Of a stretch of DNA of 64,000 nt, positions 8,614 through 17,582 are shown in pieces; position 1 is the stretch's first letter, and each line of letters opens with the position of its first letter. The position numbers were made by a program, and so were the translations under genes. Under the pieces are notes generated by a model, which was not told where the DNA came from, searched no databases, and was given only the letters and a program-made list of their open reading frames with translations. The DNA comes from Alicycliphilus denitrificans_A (lineage in GTDB: Bacteria; Pseudomonadota; Gammaproteobacteria; Burkholderiales; Burkholderiaceae_C), in the NCBI RefSeq assembly GCF_044792555.1, contig NZ_CP126238.1, forward strand, positions 3,844,001 to 3,908,000. The letters are read 5' to 3'.

Positions 8614-9543
8614 ATGGCCGAGAAAAAGCTCCAGCCGATCATCATCAAGCGCGCCAAGAAGCGCCCCCACGCGGCCCATGGCGGCGCCTGGAAGATTGCC
8701 TACGCCGACTTCGTGACGGCCATGATGGCCTTCTTCCTGCTGATGTGGCTGCTGGGCTCCACCGCCCAGGGCGAGTTGCAGGGCATCGCTTCGTACTTCG
8801 CTTCGCCGGTCAAGGTAGCGATGCAGGGCGGCGATGGTTCTGGCAACAGCTCCAGCGTGATTCCGGGTGGGGGCAACAATCTGGCCAAGGTCTATGGCCA
8901 GGAGCGCCGTGCGGACTCCGAGAGCAAGAACAATCCGCGCAGCATCGACACAATTCGCGCCGAGCGCGCGCGGATAGACGCGCAGCGCATCAAGGCGCTG
9001 CAGTCCAAGATCGACGCCATGATCACCGAGAACCCGCGCCTGAACGAGTACCGCTCGCAGATCCGCATCGACGTGACCCCCGACGGGCTGCAGATCCAGA
9101 TCGTGGACCACCAGAACCGCCCCATGTTCGACAGCGGCAGCGCACTGGTCAAGCCTTACATGCGCGACATCCTGCGCGAGATCGGCGCCGCCTTGGGCGG
9201 CGTGGAAAACCGCATCAGCCTGGCCGGCCACACCGACGCCTCTCCTTACGGCAACGGCGATCGCGGCTACAGCAACTGGGAGCTTTCGGCCGACCGGGCA
9301 AATGCCTCACGCCGCGAGTTGGTGGCCGCCGGCATGCCCGATGCCAAGCTCGGCCGCGTGGTGGGCCTGGCGGCCAGCGACCTGCTGGAGCCGGACAATC
9401 CACGCGCCGCGGTGAACCGCCGCATCACCATCACCGTGCTCACGCATGAGGCCGAGGAACGGCTCATGGGCAAAAAAAACGCTGTATTGCCTTTGCCGGA
9501 GACCATCGCCGAAAAACAGGACAATCCTGCCAAATCCCCCTAA
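8614..9543 (+). CDS. motB: Flagellar motor stator protein MotB
   Basis: 309 residues. A basic N-terminus precedes one membrane helix (YADFVTAMMAFFLLMWLL) carrying the proton-accepting Asp at residue 32. A plug and linker region follows, then an OmpA-like peptidoglycan-binding domain (ISLAGHTDASPYG, NWELSADRANASRREL) near residues 160-275. MotB anchors the stator to the cell wall. The basic N-terminus and length fit the family. Confidence 0.97.
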   Translation: MAEKKLQPIIIKRAKKRPHAAHGGAWKIAYADFVTAMMAFFLLMWLLGSTAQGELQGIASYFASPVKVAMQGGDGSGNSSSVIPGGGNNLAKVYGQERRADSESKNNPRSIDTIRAERARIDAQRIKALQSKIDAMITENPRLNEYRSQIRIDVTPDGLQIQIVDHQNRPMFDSGSALVKPYMRDILREIGAALGGVENRISLAGHTDASPYGNGDRGYSNWELSADRANASRRELVAAGMPDAKLGRVVGLAASDLLEPDNPRAAVNRRITITVLTHEAEERLMGKKNAVLPLPETIAEKQDNPAKSP

Positions 9544-9620
9544 AACCAGTAACCAACTGTTTTTCGGTTGCTGAAGTTTTACCGACAATAGCCCCCCCAC
9601 CTGTTCCGAAAGGGTCCTTC

Positions 9621-10007
9621 GTGTCCACTGCCCTTCGTTTTTTGATCGTTGATGATTTTTCCACCATGCGGAGCATCGTGCGCAACCTCCTCAAGGAAAG
9701 CGGCTACACCGAGGCCGACGAGGCCGAGGATGGCGTGGTGGCGCTGAACAAACTGCGCAACAGCAAGTTCGACTTCGTGGTCACCGACATCAACATGCCG
9801 AACATGAACGGCTTTCAGTTGCTGGCCGAAATCAAGAAGGACGACACGCTCAAGCACCTGCCCGTGCTCATGGTGACGGCCGAGGCGCGCAAGGAAGACA
9901 TCGTGGCCGCGGCCCAGGGTGGTGCGGCCGGCTACATCGTGAAACCCTTCACCAAGGCCACGCTGGAAGAGAAGGTGACCTTGATCCTCAAGAAAATGGG
10001 GCTGTAA
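9621..10007 (+). CDS. cheY: Chemotaxis response regulator CheY
   Basis: 128 residues, a stand-alone receiver domain. The acidic pocket (Asp11, Asp12), phosphoacceptor Asp56 (VVTDINMPNMNG), Thr86 (LMVTAEAR) and Lys108 (YIVKPF) are all present. Phospho-CheY binds the switch protein FliM to reverse rotation. The start codon is GTG with a moderate AAGGG upstream. cheZ follows after 2 bases. CheA, CheW and receptors are not in the window. Confidence 0.95.
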   Translation: MSTALRFLIVDDFSTMRSIVRNLLKESGYTEADEAEDGVVALNKLRNSKFDFVVTDINMPNMNGFQLLAEIKKDDTLKHLPVLMVTAEARKEDIVAAAQGGAAGYIVKPFTKATLEEKVTLILKKMGL

Positions 10008-10009
10008 CC

Positions 10010-10642
10010 ATGGAAGTGGCGGATCAAAGCCTGGCGGCGCCCACGGGTGCCGACGACGTGCACCAGAAGATCGGCCTGCTCACGCGCCAGCTGCACTCGG
10101 CGCTCAACGAGCTGGGTTTTGCCGACCCGCTGCGCGGCAGCATGGGCGAGCTGCCCGATGCGCAAAACCGCCTGTCCTACATTGCCCGCCTGACGGGCGA
10201 GGCGGCGGAAAAAGTGCTCACCCGCGTGGAGCAGGCCAAGAGCCAGCACGACTACATTGCCAGCGAGACGCAACGTGTAGTCACCTCGCTGGTGGCCGAC
10301 CCCGTGGCGGCCGTGGCCAAGGGCGAGATCTACAACTTCCTGACGGACATGCAGCGCGTGACCCGGGAGGCCGACATGCACCTGACCGAGATCATGATGG
10401 CGCAAGACTTCCACGACCTCACGGGCCAGGTGATTGCCCGCGTGGTGAGCCTGGCGGGCACCATTGAGCAGCAGCTGGTGCAGCTGCTCATCCAGACCGC
10501 GCCGGCGGGCGCCGCCCCGCCCAGCGCGCCCACACCGACGCGCGAGCACCTACAGGGCCCCGTGGTCGACCCCGAGGCCACGCCCGACGTAGTCACCAAT
10601 CAGTCACAGGTGGATGATTTGCTGGCCAGCCTGGGGTTTTGA
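10010..10642 (+). CDS. cheZ: Chemotaxis protein phosphatase CheZ
   Basis: 210 residues. The catalytic helix MAQDFHDLTGQVI includes the Gln that positions water to dephosphorylate CheY-P. After a Pro/Ala-rich linker the C-terminus SQVDDLLASLGF is the CheY-binding amphipathic peptide. Cotranscribed with cheY (2-base gap). Confidence 0.95.
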   Translation: MEVADQSLAAPTGADDVHQKIGLLTRQLHSALNELGFADPLRGSMGELPDAQNRLSYIARLTGEAAEKVLTRVEQAKSQHDYIASETQRVVTSLVADPVAAVAKGEIYNFLTDMQRVTREADMHLTEIMMAQDFHDLTGQVIARVVSLAGTIEQQLVQLLIQTAPAGAAPPSAPTPTREHLQGPVVDPEATPDVVTNQSQVDDLLASLGF

Positions 10643-10721
10643 GGGCCTTGGCGGAGCGCCGGCATCAACGTGCCAGCGCACATCTTTTTTGATAGCACAC
10701 TGCGCTTATTTGACGGGGATT

Positions 10722-10840
10722 TTACCCCCTCCCTCTCTGGGGGTGGGCAGGGGTGGGGGCCGGCGACGCTGGGGCGTTGATGCCGGCAAGAGGCCGGCGC
10801 TCCGGCCCCCATCCCCGCCGTCCCCCAGAGGGGGAAGGAG
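10722..10840. repeat. GC-rich palindromic repeat, copy A (inverted partner at 25731-25825)
   Basis: The left half (CTCCCTCTCTGGGGGTGGG...) and right half (...CCCCCAGAGGGGGAAGGAG) form a long imperfect hairpin. The complement of 25731-25825 matches it nearly end to end (GGGCAGGGGTGGGGGCC, ATGCCGGCAAGA.GCCGGCG, CTCCGGCCCCCATCCCCG). Each copy lies a few tens of bases upstream of a CTTTAG flagellar promoter. This fills most of the 296-bp gap between cheZ and flhB; a copy of the ATAGC...GCGCTT motif sits at 10685-10707. Confidence 0.75.
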
Positions 10841-10884
10841 CAAGAGCCGCCGTGAATAACACCGCCCCAGCCCCTTTATTCGGG

Positions 10885-10913
10885 CTTTAGCTTTTCTCCC
10901 GCCTCCCGACAAT
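10885..10913 (+). promoter_or_regulatory. Candidate class II flagellar promoter of flhB operon
   Basis: CTTTAG at 10885-10890, 17 bases, GACAAT at 10908-10913. Identical spacing is found before flgB and flgI. An AGCCC...GGGCT dyad precedes it. The -10 is sigma-70-like while the -35 is not, which fits an activator-dependent promoter such as an FlhDC target (inference). Confidence 0.6.
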
Positions 10914-10938
10914 GGCCTGACCCTCTAGTCATGCCGCC

Positions 10939-12129
10939 ATGAGTTCCAGCCAAGACAAACAACTCCCCGCCACCGAGCGCAAGCTGCAAAAGGCACGCAG
11001 CGACGGCCAGGCCGCGCGCTCGCGGGATTTGTCGCATCTGGCGATTCTGGGCGTGGGGGCCCTGGCGCTGCTGGTGCTGGCGCCCTGGTTTGTCGAATAC
11101 CTGCAGCGCGCGCTACGCCAGCAGCTGGCGTTCGACGCCGCCACCGTGCAGGCCACGGGCCAGATGCTGACGCGCCTGCAGACCGTCACCGGCATAGGCC
11201 TGCTGGCCAGCCTGGCGTTTGCCCTGCTCACCAACACTGCGGTACTGCTGAGCAGCATCGCTGCAGGCGGCTGGATCTTCAGCCTGAAACCCATCACCCC
11301 GCAGTTCAACCGGCTCAACCCGCTGTCGGGCTTTGCCAACCTGTTTTCCAAGCAGCAGCTGACCAACGTGGCCAAGATGGTGCTGATGACCAGCATCCTG
11401 AGCTTTGTCGCCTGGCGCTACATGCGCGGCAGCATCGAGAAGATGGCAGCGCTGGTGCTGCAGCCCTCGCCCATGGCGCTGGCCCACGCGGGGCAGTGGA
11501 TCGTCTCGGGCATGGCCTTGCTGCTGCTGGTGGTGTTCGTGTTTGCCGTGATCGACGTGCCGCTGCAAGCGTTTTTCTTCAAGCGGCGCCTGAAGATGAG
11601 CCATGAAGAGGTCAAGCAGGAGCACAAGGAGTCGGACGGCAACCCGCAGCTCAAGGGCCGCCAGCGCCAAAGGGCACGCGAGATTGCCGACCGCGCCAGC
11701 ATCAGCGCCGTGCCCAAGGCCGACTTCGTGGTCATGAATCCCACGCACTACGCCGTGGCCCTGAAGTACGACGAGGCAGCCATGGGCGCGCCGCAAGTCA
11801 TCTCCAAGGGCACGGACCTGCTGGCCTTCAGGATCCGCGAGCTGGCGCAGCAGCACGGCGTGCCGGTGCTGCAGTCGCCGATGCTGGCGCGTGCGCTGTA
11901 CGCCCATGCCGAGCTGGAGCAGCCCATCCCCACCCAGCTGTACACGGCCGTAGCCCAGGTGCTGGCCTATGTGTACCGCCTGAAGGCGGCGCTGCGCGGC
12001 GAGGGCGGCATGCCGGGCGAGCAGCCCGTGCCCGATGCACACATTCCGCCCGAGCTCGATCCGCACCACAAGAGCGCGGCCGCCACCACGGCAGACGGCG
12101 CGGCGGCCAATCCGCTAGATAAGCTATGA
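10939..12129 (+). CDS. flhB: Flagellar export apparatus switch protein FlhB
   Basis: 396 residues. The N-terminal half has four membrane segments; the cytoplasmic domain contains the self-cleaving NPTH motif at residues 267-270, with cleavage between Asn and Pro switching export from rod/hook to filament substrates. The Pro/Ala-rich C-terminal tail is slightly longer than in enteric FlhB. First gene of flhB-flhA-flhF-flhG-fliA, each overlapping or nearly touching the next. Confidence 0.97.
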   Translation: MSSSQDKQLPATERKLQKARSDGQAARSRDLSHLAILGVGALALLVLAPWFVEYLQRALRQQLAFDAATVQATGQMLTRLQTVTGIGLLASLAFALLTNTAVLLSSIAAGGWIFSLKPITPQFNRLNPLSGFANLFSKQQLTNVAKMVLMTSILSFVAWRYMRGSIEKMAALVLQPSPMALAHAGQWIVSGMALLLLVVFVFAVIDVPLQAFFFKRRLKMSHEEVKQEHKESDGNPQLKGRQRQRAREIADRASISAVPKADFVVMNPTHYAVALKYDEAAMGAPQVISKGTDLLAFRIRELAQQHGVPVLQSPMLARALYAHAELEQPIPTQLYTAVAQVLAYVYRLKAALRGEGGMPGEQPVPDAHIPPELDPHHKSAAATTADGAAANPLDKL

Positions 12130-14216
12130 CGACGTCCTCCCCGCTCCATTTCATGCGGCAGTGGGCCGGCGCCCACGGCTCGGCGCTGCAGGGCCTGGCG
12201 GCGCCGCTGCTGGTGGTGGCCATCCTGGCGCTGATGGTGCTGCCCATTCCGGCCTGGCTGCTCGATACCTTCTTCACGCTGAACATCGCCGTGGCGCTGA
12301 TGGTGATGATGGTCGCGGCCTACATGCTGCGGCCGCTGGACTTTGCCGCCTTCCCCTCGGTGCTGCTGCTGACCACGCTGATGCGCCTGTCGCTCAACGT
12401 CGCCTCCACGCGCGTGGTGCTGCTCGAAGGCCACACCGGCCCGGGCGCGGCCGGCGCGGTGATCGAGGCCTTCGGCCATTTCTTGATCGGCGGCAACTTC
12501 GCCGTGGGCCTGATCGTGTTCGCCATCCTCGTGGTCATCAACTTCGTCGTCGTGACCAAGGGCGCGGAGCGCATCGCCGAGGTCTCGGCGCGCTTCACGC
12601 TGGACGCCATGCCCGGCAAGCAGATGGCGGTGGACGCCGACCTGAACGCCGGCTTGATCGACGAGAAGGAGGCCAAGCGCCGCCGCGCCGAGGTGCAGGA
12701 GGAGGCCAATTTCTTCGGCTCCATGGACGGCGCGAGCAAATTCGTGCGCGGCGACGCCGTGGCCGGCATCCTGATCCTGCTCATCAACATCGTCGGCGGC
12801 TTTGCCATCGGCATGCTCTCGCACGGGCTGTCGGCGGGTGATGCGGCCAACAGCTACATCCTGCTGGCGGTGGGCGATGCGCTGGTGGCGCAGATTCCGG
12901 GCCTGTTGATCTCGGTGGCTGCGGCCATGGTGGTCTCGCGCGTGGGCAAGGAAAAGGACATGGGCCAGCAGATCGTGCAGCAGCTGTTCATGTCGCCGCG
13001 CGTGCTGGGCGTGACCGCGGGCGTGCTGATCCTGCTGGGCCTGATACCGGGCATGCCGCACGCCGTGTTCCTGATCATGGGCAGCGGTCTGGCCTGGGCC
13101 GCCTGGCTGCTGCTGCAGCGCCAGAAGCAGGCGGCCATGGTGCCCGAGGCGCCGCCGCCCCCGATGGGCGATGGCGAGGCCAGCTGGGACGACCTGCAGC
13201 CCGTGGACCTGCTGGGCCTGGAGCTGGGCTACCGCCTGATCGCGCTGGTGGACAAGAACCGCCAGGGCGACCTGCTGACGCGCATCAAGGGTGTGCGGCG
13301 CAAGTTCGCGCAAGAAGTCGGCTTTCTGCCGCCCGCCGTGCATGTGCGCGACAACCTGGAGCTCAAGCCCAGCGCCTACCGCGTGCTGCTGCGCGGCGTG
13401 GTGGTGGGCGAGGGCGAATCCTTCCCCGGCATGTTCCTGGCGATCAACCCAGGCGGCATCAGCACGCCGCTGATCGGCACGCCCACGACCGACCCGGCCT
13501 TCGGCCTGCCCGCGCACTGGATTGATGCGGCGCAGAAGGAAGCGGCACAAATGGCGGGTTTTACCGTGGTTGATCCGGAAACCGTGATGGCCACGCATTT
13601 GTCACACTTGATGCAAGTGCAGGCCGCCAAGCTCCTGTCGCGCACCGAGGTGCAGCAACTCGTGGAGCATGTGGCCAAGCTGGCCCCGAAACTGATAGAA
13701 GAAGTAGTCCCCAAGATGGTCTCGATCACGACGTTCCAGAAAGTGCTGCAGCTCTTGCTGGAAGAGTCCGTGCACATCCGCGACATCCGCACCATCATCG
13801 AAACCCTGGCCGAGCATGCCGGCAGCACGCAGGACCCCGCCGAACTGGCGCGGCGTGTGCGCATCGCCCTGGCGCCGGCCATCGTGCAGCAGATCTACGG
13901 CCCCACGCGCGAGCTGAGCGTGATCGCCATCGAGCCCGGCCTGGAACGCCTGCTGGTGCAGGCCCTGGCCAACGCCAACGGCCCGGCGCTGGACCCCGGC
14001 GTAGCCGACCTGCTCACGCAGAAGGCGGCCGAGGTGGCGCTCAAGCAGGAGGAGCTGGGCATGCCCGCCTGCCTGCTGGTGCCCGATGCCATCCGCGGCA
14101 CCATTGCCCGCCTGGTGCGGCGCGTGGCGCCGCGCCTGCAGGTGCTGGCGCACAGCGAGATTCCTGAAACCCACACCATCCGCATCGGACCCATCCTCCA
14201 AGGTGCCTCGTCATGA
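12126..14216 (+). CDS. flhA: Flagellar export gate protein FlhA
   Basis: 696 residues, normal length. Eight N-terminal membrane segments with the FHIPEP-family cytoplasmic loop (ADLNAGLIDEKEAKRRRAEV, with the conserved Asp and Lys/Arg cluster), then a large cytoplasmic domain that docks chaperone-substrate complexes. The start codon overlaps the flhB stop by four bases (ATGA), implying translational coupling. Confidence 0.97.
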   Translation: MTTSSPLHFMRQWAGAHGSALQGLAAPLLVVAILALMVLPIPAWLLDTFFTLNIAVALMVMMVAAYMLRPLDFAAFPSVLLLTTLMRLSLNVASTRVVLLEGHTGPGAAGAVIEAFGHFLIGGNFAVGLIVFAILVVINFVVVTKGAERIAEVSARFTLDAMPGKQMAVDADLNAGLIDEKEAKRRRAEVQEEANFFGSMDGASKFVRGDAVAGILILLINIVGGFAIGMLSHGLSAGDAANSYILLAVGDALVAQIPGLLISVAAAMVVSRVGKEKDMGQQIVQQLFMSPRVLGVTAGVLILLGLIPGMPHAVFLIMGSGLAWAAWLLLQRQKQAAMVPEAPPPPMGDGEASWDDLQPVDLLGLELGYRLIALVDKNRQGDLLTRIKGVRRKFAQEVGFLPPAVHVRDNLELKPSAYRVLLRGVVVGEGESFPGMFLAINPGGISTPLIGTPTTDPAFGLPAHWIDAAQKEAAQMAGFTVVDPETVMATHLSHLMQVQAAKLLSRTEVQQLVEHVAKLAPKLIEEVVPKMVSITTFQKVLQLLLEESVHIRDIRTIIETLAEHAGSTQDPAELARRVRIALAPAIVQQIYGPTRELSVIAIEPGLERLLVQALANANGPALDPGVADLLTQKAAEVALKQEELGMPACLLVPDAIRGTIARLVRRVAPRLQVLAHSEIPETHTIRIGPILQGASS

Positions 14217-15817
14217 ACATCAAACGCTTTACCGCCCCCACCGCCCGCGAGGCCCTGGCCAAGGCGCGCATGGCCTTCGGCGAGGGCACGCTGATCCTGT
14301 CCAACCGCCCCACGGCAGACGGCGTGGAGGTGATGGCCACGGCCGAGGAGGCACTGTCGTCCAGCCTGCAGGGCGACGCCGGCCGCGCCCCCGCCAGCCG
14401 CCTGCAGGAGCGCGCCGACGACATGGCCGCGGCCAAGCCGGCGCGCAGGCCCCAGGAGCAGCCCCGGCCTGCGCCCGAGAGCGCCGCTGCGCCCGAGCGC
14501 AACACCGTGGCCAACGACACGGAGCAGCTGGCCATGAGCACGCTGTCGTTCCAGGACTATGTGCGCGAACGCATGCTGCGCCGCCGCCACGAGGCGCTGC
14601 ACGGCGCCGCCCCCGCCTCCTTGGGCGAGCGCGCGGCGCTGGAGCGCGGCCTGCCCCAGCCCCAGTTCGAGCGGGCCTTCGAGCGCCAGCCCGAACCGGC
14701 CCTGCAGCAAGCCGCCCCCCAACCTGCCGCACAGCCCCAGGCCATGCCCGTGGTGCGCCACAACCCGCTGCGCGCCATGCATGCCGCCCTGGGGGCCGAG
14801 CAGCTCGCGCCGCGCCGCGCCGAAAGCCCGGCCGCCGCCGCCCCCACGCTGGCCGCAGGCGCGGGGCAGCAGCACCTGATGAAGGAACTGCAGTCCATGC
14901 GCGACCTCATCGAAGACCGCTTCAACACCCTGGCCTGGCTGGGCCAGGCGCGCCAGAACCCGATCCAGTCGCAGCTCATGCTCAAGCTCATACGCGCGGG
15001 CTATTCGCCGGCGCTGTCGCGCGCCCTGCTGGAGCACCTGCCCGAGCAGCTGGGCGCCCAGGAGGCCGTGCGCTGGCTCATGGAGGTGCTGGAGCGCAAC
15101 CTGCGCACCGACGCCGTGCAGCAGCCGCTGTACGAACAGGGCGGCATCTACGCCATGGTGGGCGCCACCGGCGTGGGCAAGACCACCACCACGGCCAAGC
15201 TGGCCGCCCTGTGCGCGCGCATCCACGGCCCGGGCAGCGTGGGCCTGATCACGCTGGACACCTACCGCGTGGGCGCACACGAGCAGCTGCGCAGCTACGG
15301 CCGCATGCTGGGCGTGGTGGCCCACCTGGCGCATGACCGCGCCGCGCTGCAGGACCTGCTGGGCCTGCTGGCCGGCAAGAAGATGGTGCTCATAGACACC
15401 ACGGGCGTGGCGCCGCGCGACCCGCGCCGGCGCGAACTGCTGGAGGTGCTGGACCTGCCCGGGGTGCAGCGCCTGCTGGTGCTCAACGCCAGCAGCCATG
15501 GCGACACGCTGGACGACGTGCTCGGCGCCTTCAAGACCAGCGGCGCGCAGCAGGCCATCCTGTCCAAGGTGGACGAGGCCGTGAAGCTGGGCCCGGCGCT
15601 GGACGCGCTGATCCGCCACCAGCTGGAGCTGCGCGGCGTGACCAACGGCCAGCGCGTGCCCGAAGACTGGGAGAGCGCCGATGCGCACCGGCTGGTCGCC
15701 AGCTCCATGCGCAGCCGGGTCAGCTCGGCCTTCGACCCCAAGGTGGAAGAGCTCAACTTCTTCTTCTCGCCCGCCACCGAAGCGGCCCACGAACAAGGAC
15801 TGGCCCATGTTGCTTGA
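14213..15817 (+). CDS. flhF: SRP-like GTPase FlhF
   Basis: 534 residues. An N-terminal basic region and a long Ala/Pro-rich linker precede the NG domain, with G1 GATGVGKTTTTAKLAA near residue 317, LITLDTYRVGAHEQL, the DTTG switch (LIDTTGVAPRDPRR) and ILSKVDEA for guanine recognition. FlhF places and licenses the flagellum at the pole in polar flagellates. ATGA overlap with flhA. Confidence 0.95.
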   Translation: MNIKRFTAPTAREALAKARMAFGEGTLILSNRPTADGVEVMATAEEALSSSLQGDAGRAPASRLQERADDMAAAKPARRPQEQPRPAPESAAAPERNTVANDTEQLAMSTLSFQDYVRERMLRRRHEALHGAAPASLGERAALERGLPQPQFERAFERQPEPALQQAAPQPAAQPQAMPVVRHNPLRAMHAALGAEQLAPRRAESPAAAAPTLAAGAGQQHLMKELQSMRDLIEDRFNTLAWLGQARQNPIQSQLMLKLIRAGYSPALSRALLEHLPEQLGAQEAVRWLMEVLERNLRTDAVQQPLYEQGGIYAMVGATGVGKTTTTAKLAALCARIHGPGSVGLITLDTYRVGAHEQLRSYGRMLGVVAHLAHDRAALQDLLGLLAGKKMVLIDTTGVAPRDPRRRELLEVLDLPGVQRLLVLNASSHGDTLDDVLGAFKTSGAQQAILSKVDEAVKLGPALDALIRHQLELRGVTNGQRVPEDWESADAHRLVASSMRSRVSSAFDPKVEELNFFFSPATEAAHEQGLAHVA

Positions 15818-16607
15818 CACCGCCGTGCACCAGGCCCTGGGCCTGCACAACTACACGCCAGAGCGCGAACTGCGCCTGCTGCCCGTGGTCAGCCAGCCCG
15901 ACGGCGGCCCCTGGCTGGAACTGCTATGGCAGTTGTGCGCGCACCTGCAACGCCTGGGCTACCCGGTGGCGGTACTCGATGGCACGGCCCTGGAAAGCCA
16001 CCACAGCCCGGGCCTGGCACAGCTGCTGGGCACGCGGCCCTGGTCCGGCGCCGAGGCGCTGGACGGTGCTACCGGCGGCCACTCGCTGGCCGTGCTGCCC
16101 GCCGCGCGCGGCCTGGCATGGCTGGCCGGCCAGGCGCAACTCGGCAACAACGCGGCCATGCACCGCCTGCAACCGCTGCTGCGCGGCTACGCCGCCGTAG
16201 TGTTGTACGCCCCGCCCGAGCAGCTCGCGCCGCTGCTGCTAGGCAGCGCCAGCATACCGCTGGTCATGACCGGCCCGGGCGCACAGGGCATGGTGCGCAG
16301 CTACCGCCAGCTCAAGCATATGGCGCTGCACGCGGGCGTGCGCTGCACGGTGGCCGCCATCGTGCCGCCGCAGTCCGGCACACAGCCACGCCAGACCGCC
16401 GAGGCCCTGGCCACGCTGCAGCGCAGCGCCCACAAGCACCTGTGCCAGCAGATTCACACCACCACGGTGGCCGCCGCAAGAGCCCAGGACATACAGCGCC
16501 TGGCCCTGCAGCTGATGGAAAATGCAGGCACTCTGGACACCGCCATGCCGCTGCTGCACGCGCGTGGCGCCCGTGCCAGCGCCACGCCCCTGGATCGGAG
16601 CCACTGA
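15807..16607 (+). CDS. FlhG/FleN-position MinD-fold protein lacking the Walker A motif
   Basis: 266 residues. The ATG at 15807 has AAGGA at 15795-15799 and overlaps the flhF stop by 11 bases. The slot flhF-X-fliA is that of FlhG (FleN/YlxH), the MinD-like ATPase that limits flagellar number. Alignment by eye is convincing: LPVVSQPDGGPWLELLWQL sits where the IAVTSGKGGVGKT segment should be, then LGYPVAVLDGTALES matches the strand ending in LLLDAD, and later PLVMTGPGAQGMVRSYRQLK matches the (T)PEPTA...Y helix. The GKGGVGKT loop (residues about 29-38) is gone, so ATP binding is unlikely. It is either a pseudo-ATPase form of FlhG or a divergent regulator. Confidence 0.7.
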   Translation: MLLDTAVHQALGLHNYTPERELRLLPVVSQPDGGPWLELLWQLCAHLQRLGYPVAVLDGTALESHHSPGLAQLLGTRPWSGAEALDGATGGHSLAVLPAARGLAWLAGQAQLGNNAAMHRLQPLLRGYAAVVLYAPPEQLAPLLLGSASIPLVMTGPGAQGMVRSYRQLKHMALHAGVRCTVAAIVPPQSGTQPRQTAEALATLQRSAHKHLCQQIHTTTVAAARAQDIQRLALQLMENAGTLDTAMPLLHARGARASATPLDRSH

Positions 16608-16611
16608 CCCG

Positions 16612-17328
16612 ATGTACACCGCCAAAGGCCAGCTCGACCGCAACGCCATGTTCCACCAGCATGTGCCGCTAGTGCGGCGCATCGCCCACCACATGATTGC
16701 CAAGCTGCCACCGAACGTGGAGCTCGACGACCTGATCCAGGTGGGGCTGATCGGCCTGAACGACGCACTCTCGCGCTACGAGGTCACGCAGGGCGTGCAG
16801 TTCGAGACCTTTGCCAGCCAGCGCATCCGCGGCGCCATGCTCGACGAGCTGCGCGACGGCGACTGGATGAGCCGCAGCTCACGCAAGAGCCAGAAGGACA
16901 TCGAGCAGGCCCTGCACCGCGTGGAGCAGCGCCTGGGCCGCAGCCCTGCAGAGTCGGAGATCGCTGCCGAGCTCGGCCTGAGCCTGCAGGACTACCAGGC
17001 CCTGCTGGGCAAGGTGCGCGGCACCCAGCTGGTGTACCTGGAGGACATGAGCCGCAGCGACGAGGGCGAGGAAGGCTTCCTGGACCGCCATGTCGCCGAC
17101 GAGGGCGCCGACCCCATGGCCGTGCTGCGCGACCAGCGCCTGCGCGCCTCGCTGGTGCAGGCCATCAAGGCCCTGCCCGAGCGCGAGCAGCACATCATGG
17201 GCATGTACTACGAGCACGACATGAATCTGAAGGAAATCGCCGCCGTGCTGGGCGTGACCGAGTCGCGCGTATGCCAGCTGCACAGCCAGGCGATCGCACG
17301 GCTGCGGACCAAGATGCGGGGGCATTGA
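16612..17328 (+). CDS. fliA: Flagellar sigma factor FliA (sigma-28)
   Basis: 238 residues. Region 2 (PLVRRIAHHMIAKLPPNVEL, DDLIQVGLIGLNDALSRYE), region 3 (SRKSQKDIEQALHRVEQRL) and the region 4 helix-turn-helix (LKEIAAVLGVTESRVCQLHS) are in order. It directs late flagellar promoters; two fitting sites exist in this window, before the octad gene and flgM. GGAG at 16597-16600 precedes the ATG. Last gene of the flh operon. Confidence 0.97.
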   Translation: MYTAKGQLDRNAMFHQHVPLVRRIAHHMIAKLPPNVELDDLIQVGLIGLNDALSRYEVTQGVQFETFASQRIRGAMLDELRDGDWMSRSSRKSQKDIEQALHRVEQRLGRSPAESEIAAELGLSLQDYQALLGKVRGTQLVYLEDMSRSDEGEEGFLDRHVADEGADPMAVLRDQRLRASLVQAIKALPEREQHIMGMYYEHDMNLKEIAAVLGVTESRVCQLHSQAIARLRTKMRGH

Positions 17329-17341
17329 GGGTTGTTGGGCT

Positions 17342-17430
17342 CAAACAGCGATTCCTGTTGAAAAGAGCGCCACCGTCATCCCCGCGAAAGCGATCCACAG
17401 CAGCGGCGAATCAACGGGAATCGCTACTTG
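17342..17430. mobile_element. Small element with 20-bp terminal inverted repeats
   Basis: Ends at 17342-17361 and 17411-17430 are inverted copies with 17 of 20 bases matching (core AGCGATTCC.GTTGA). The interior carries a REP-like GTCATCCCCGCG segment. About 66 bp match, inverted, the stretch near 655-722. There is no coding potential; the lay-out resembles that of the 152-bp MITE-like elements. Confidence 0.55.
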
Positions 17431-17447
17431 ATATTTTTTGGCACCAT

Positions 17448-17557
17448 CGCTTTGTGGGTTTGTGTTTATAGCTATTCTTTTTGAGGGTGGCTAACCGGGT
17501 CTCGCCCCGGCCAGTCACCCTCAAAAAGAAGAGCTACCAACGCACGACCACAAAGCG
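17448..17557. terminator. 110-bp palindrome between convergent fliA and flgN
   Basis: Two 50-bp arms (17448-17497 and 17508-17557) are complementary at 40 positions, with an uninterrupted stretch TTCTTTTTGAGGGTG and a 10-base loop. It lies between the ends of fliA (+) and flgN (-), so a two-way transcription stop is the simplest reading, though there is no classical T-run directly after the stem. The left arm includes a copy of the dispersed TATAGCTATT motif. Confidence 0.5.
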
Positions 17558-17582
17558 TTAGAAAAGAATTAACCGTAAAAAA

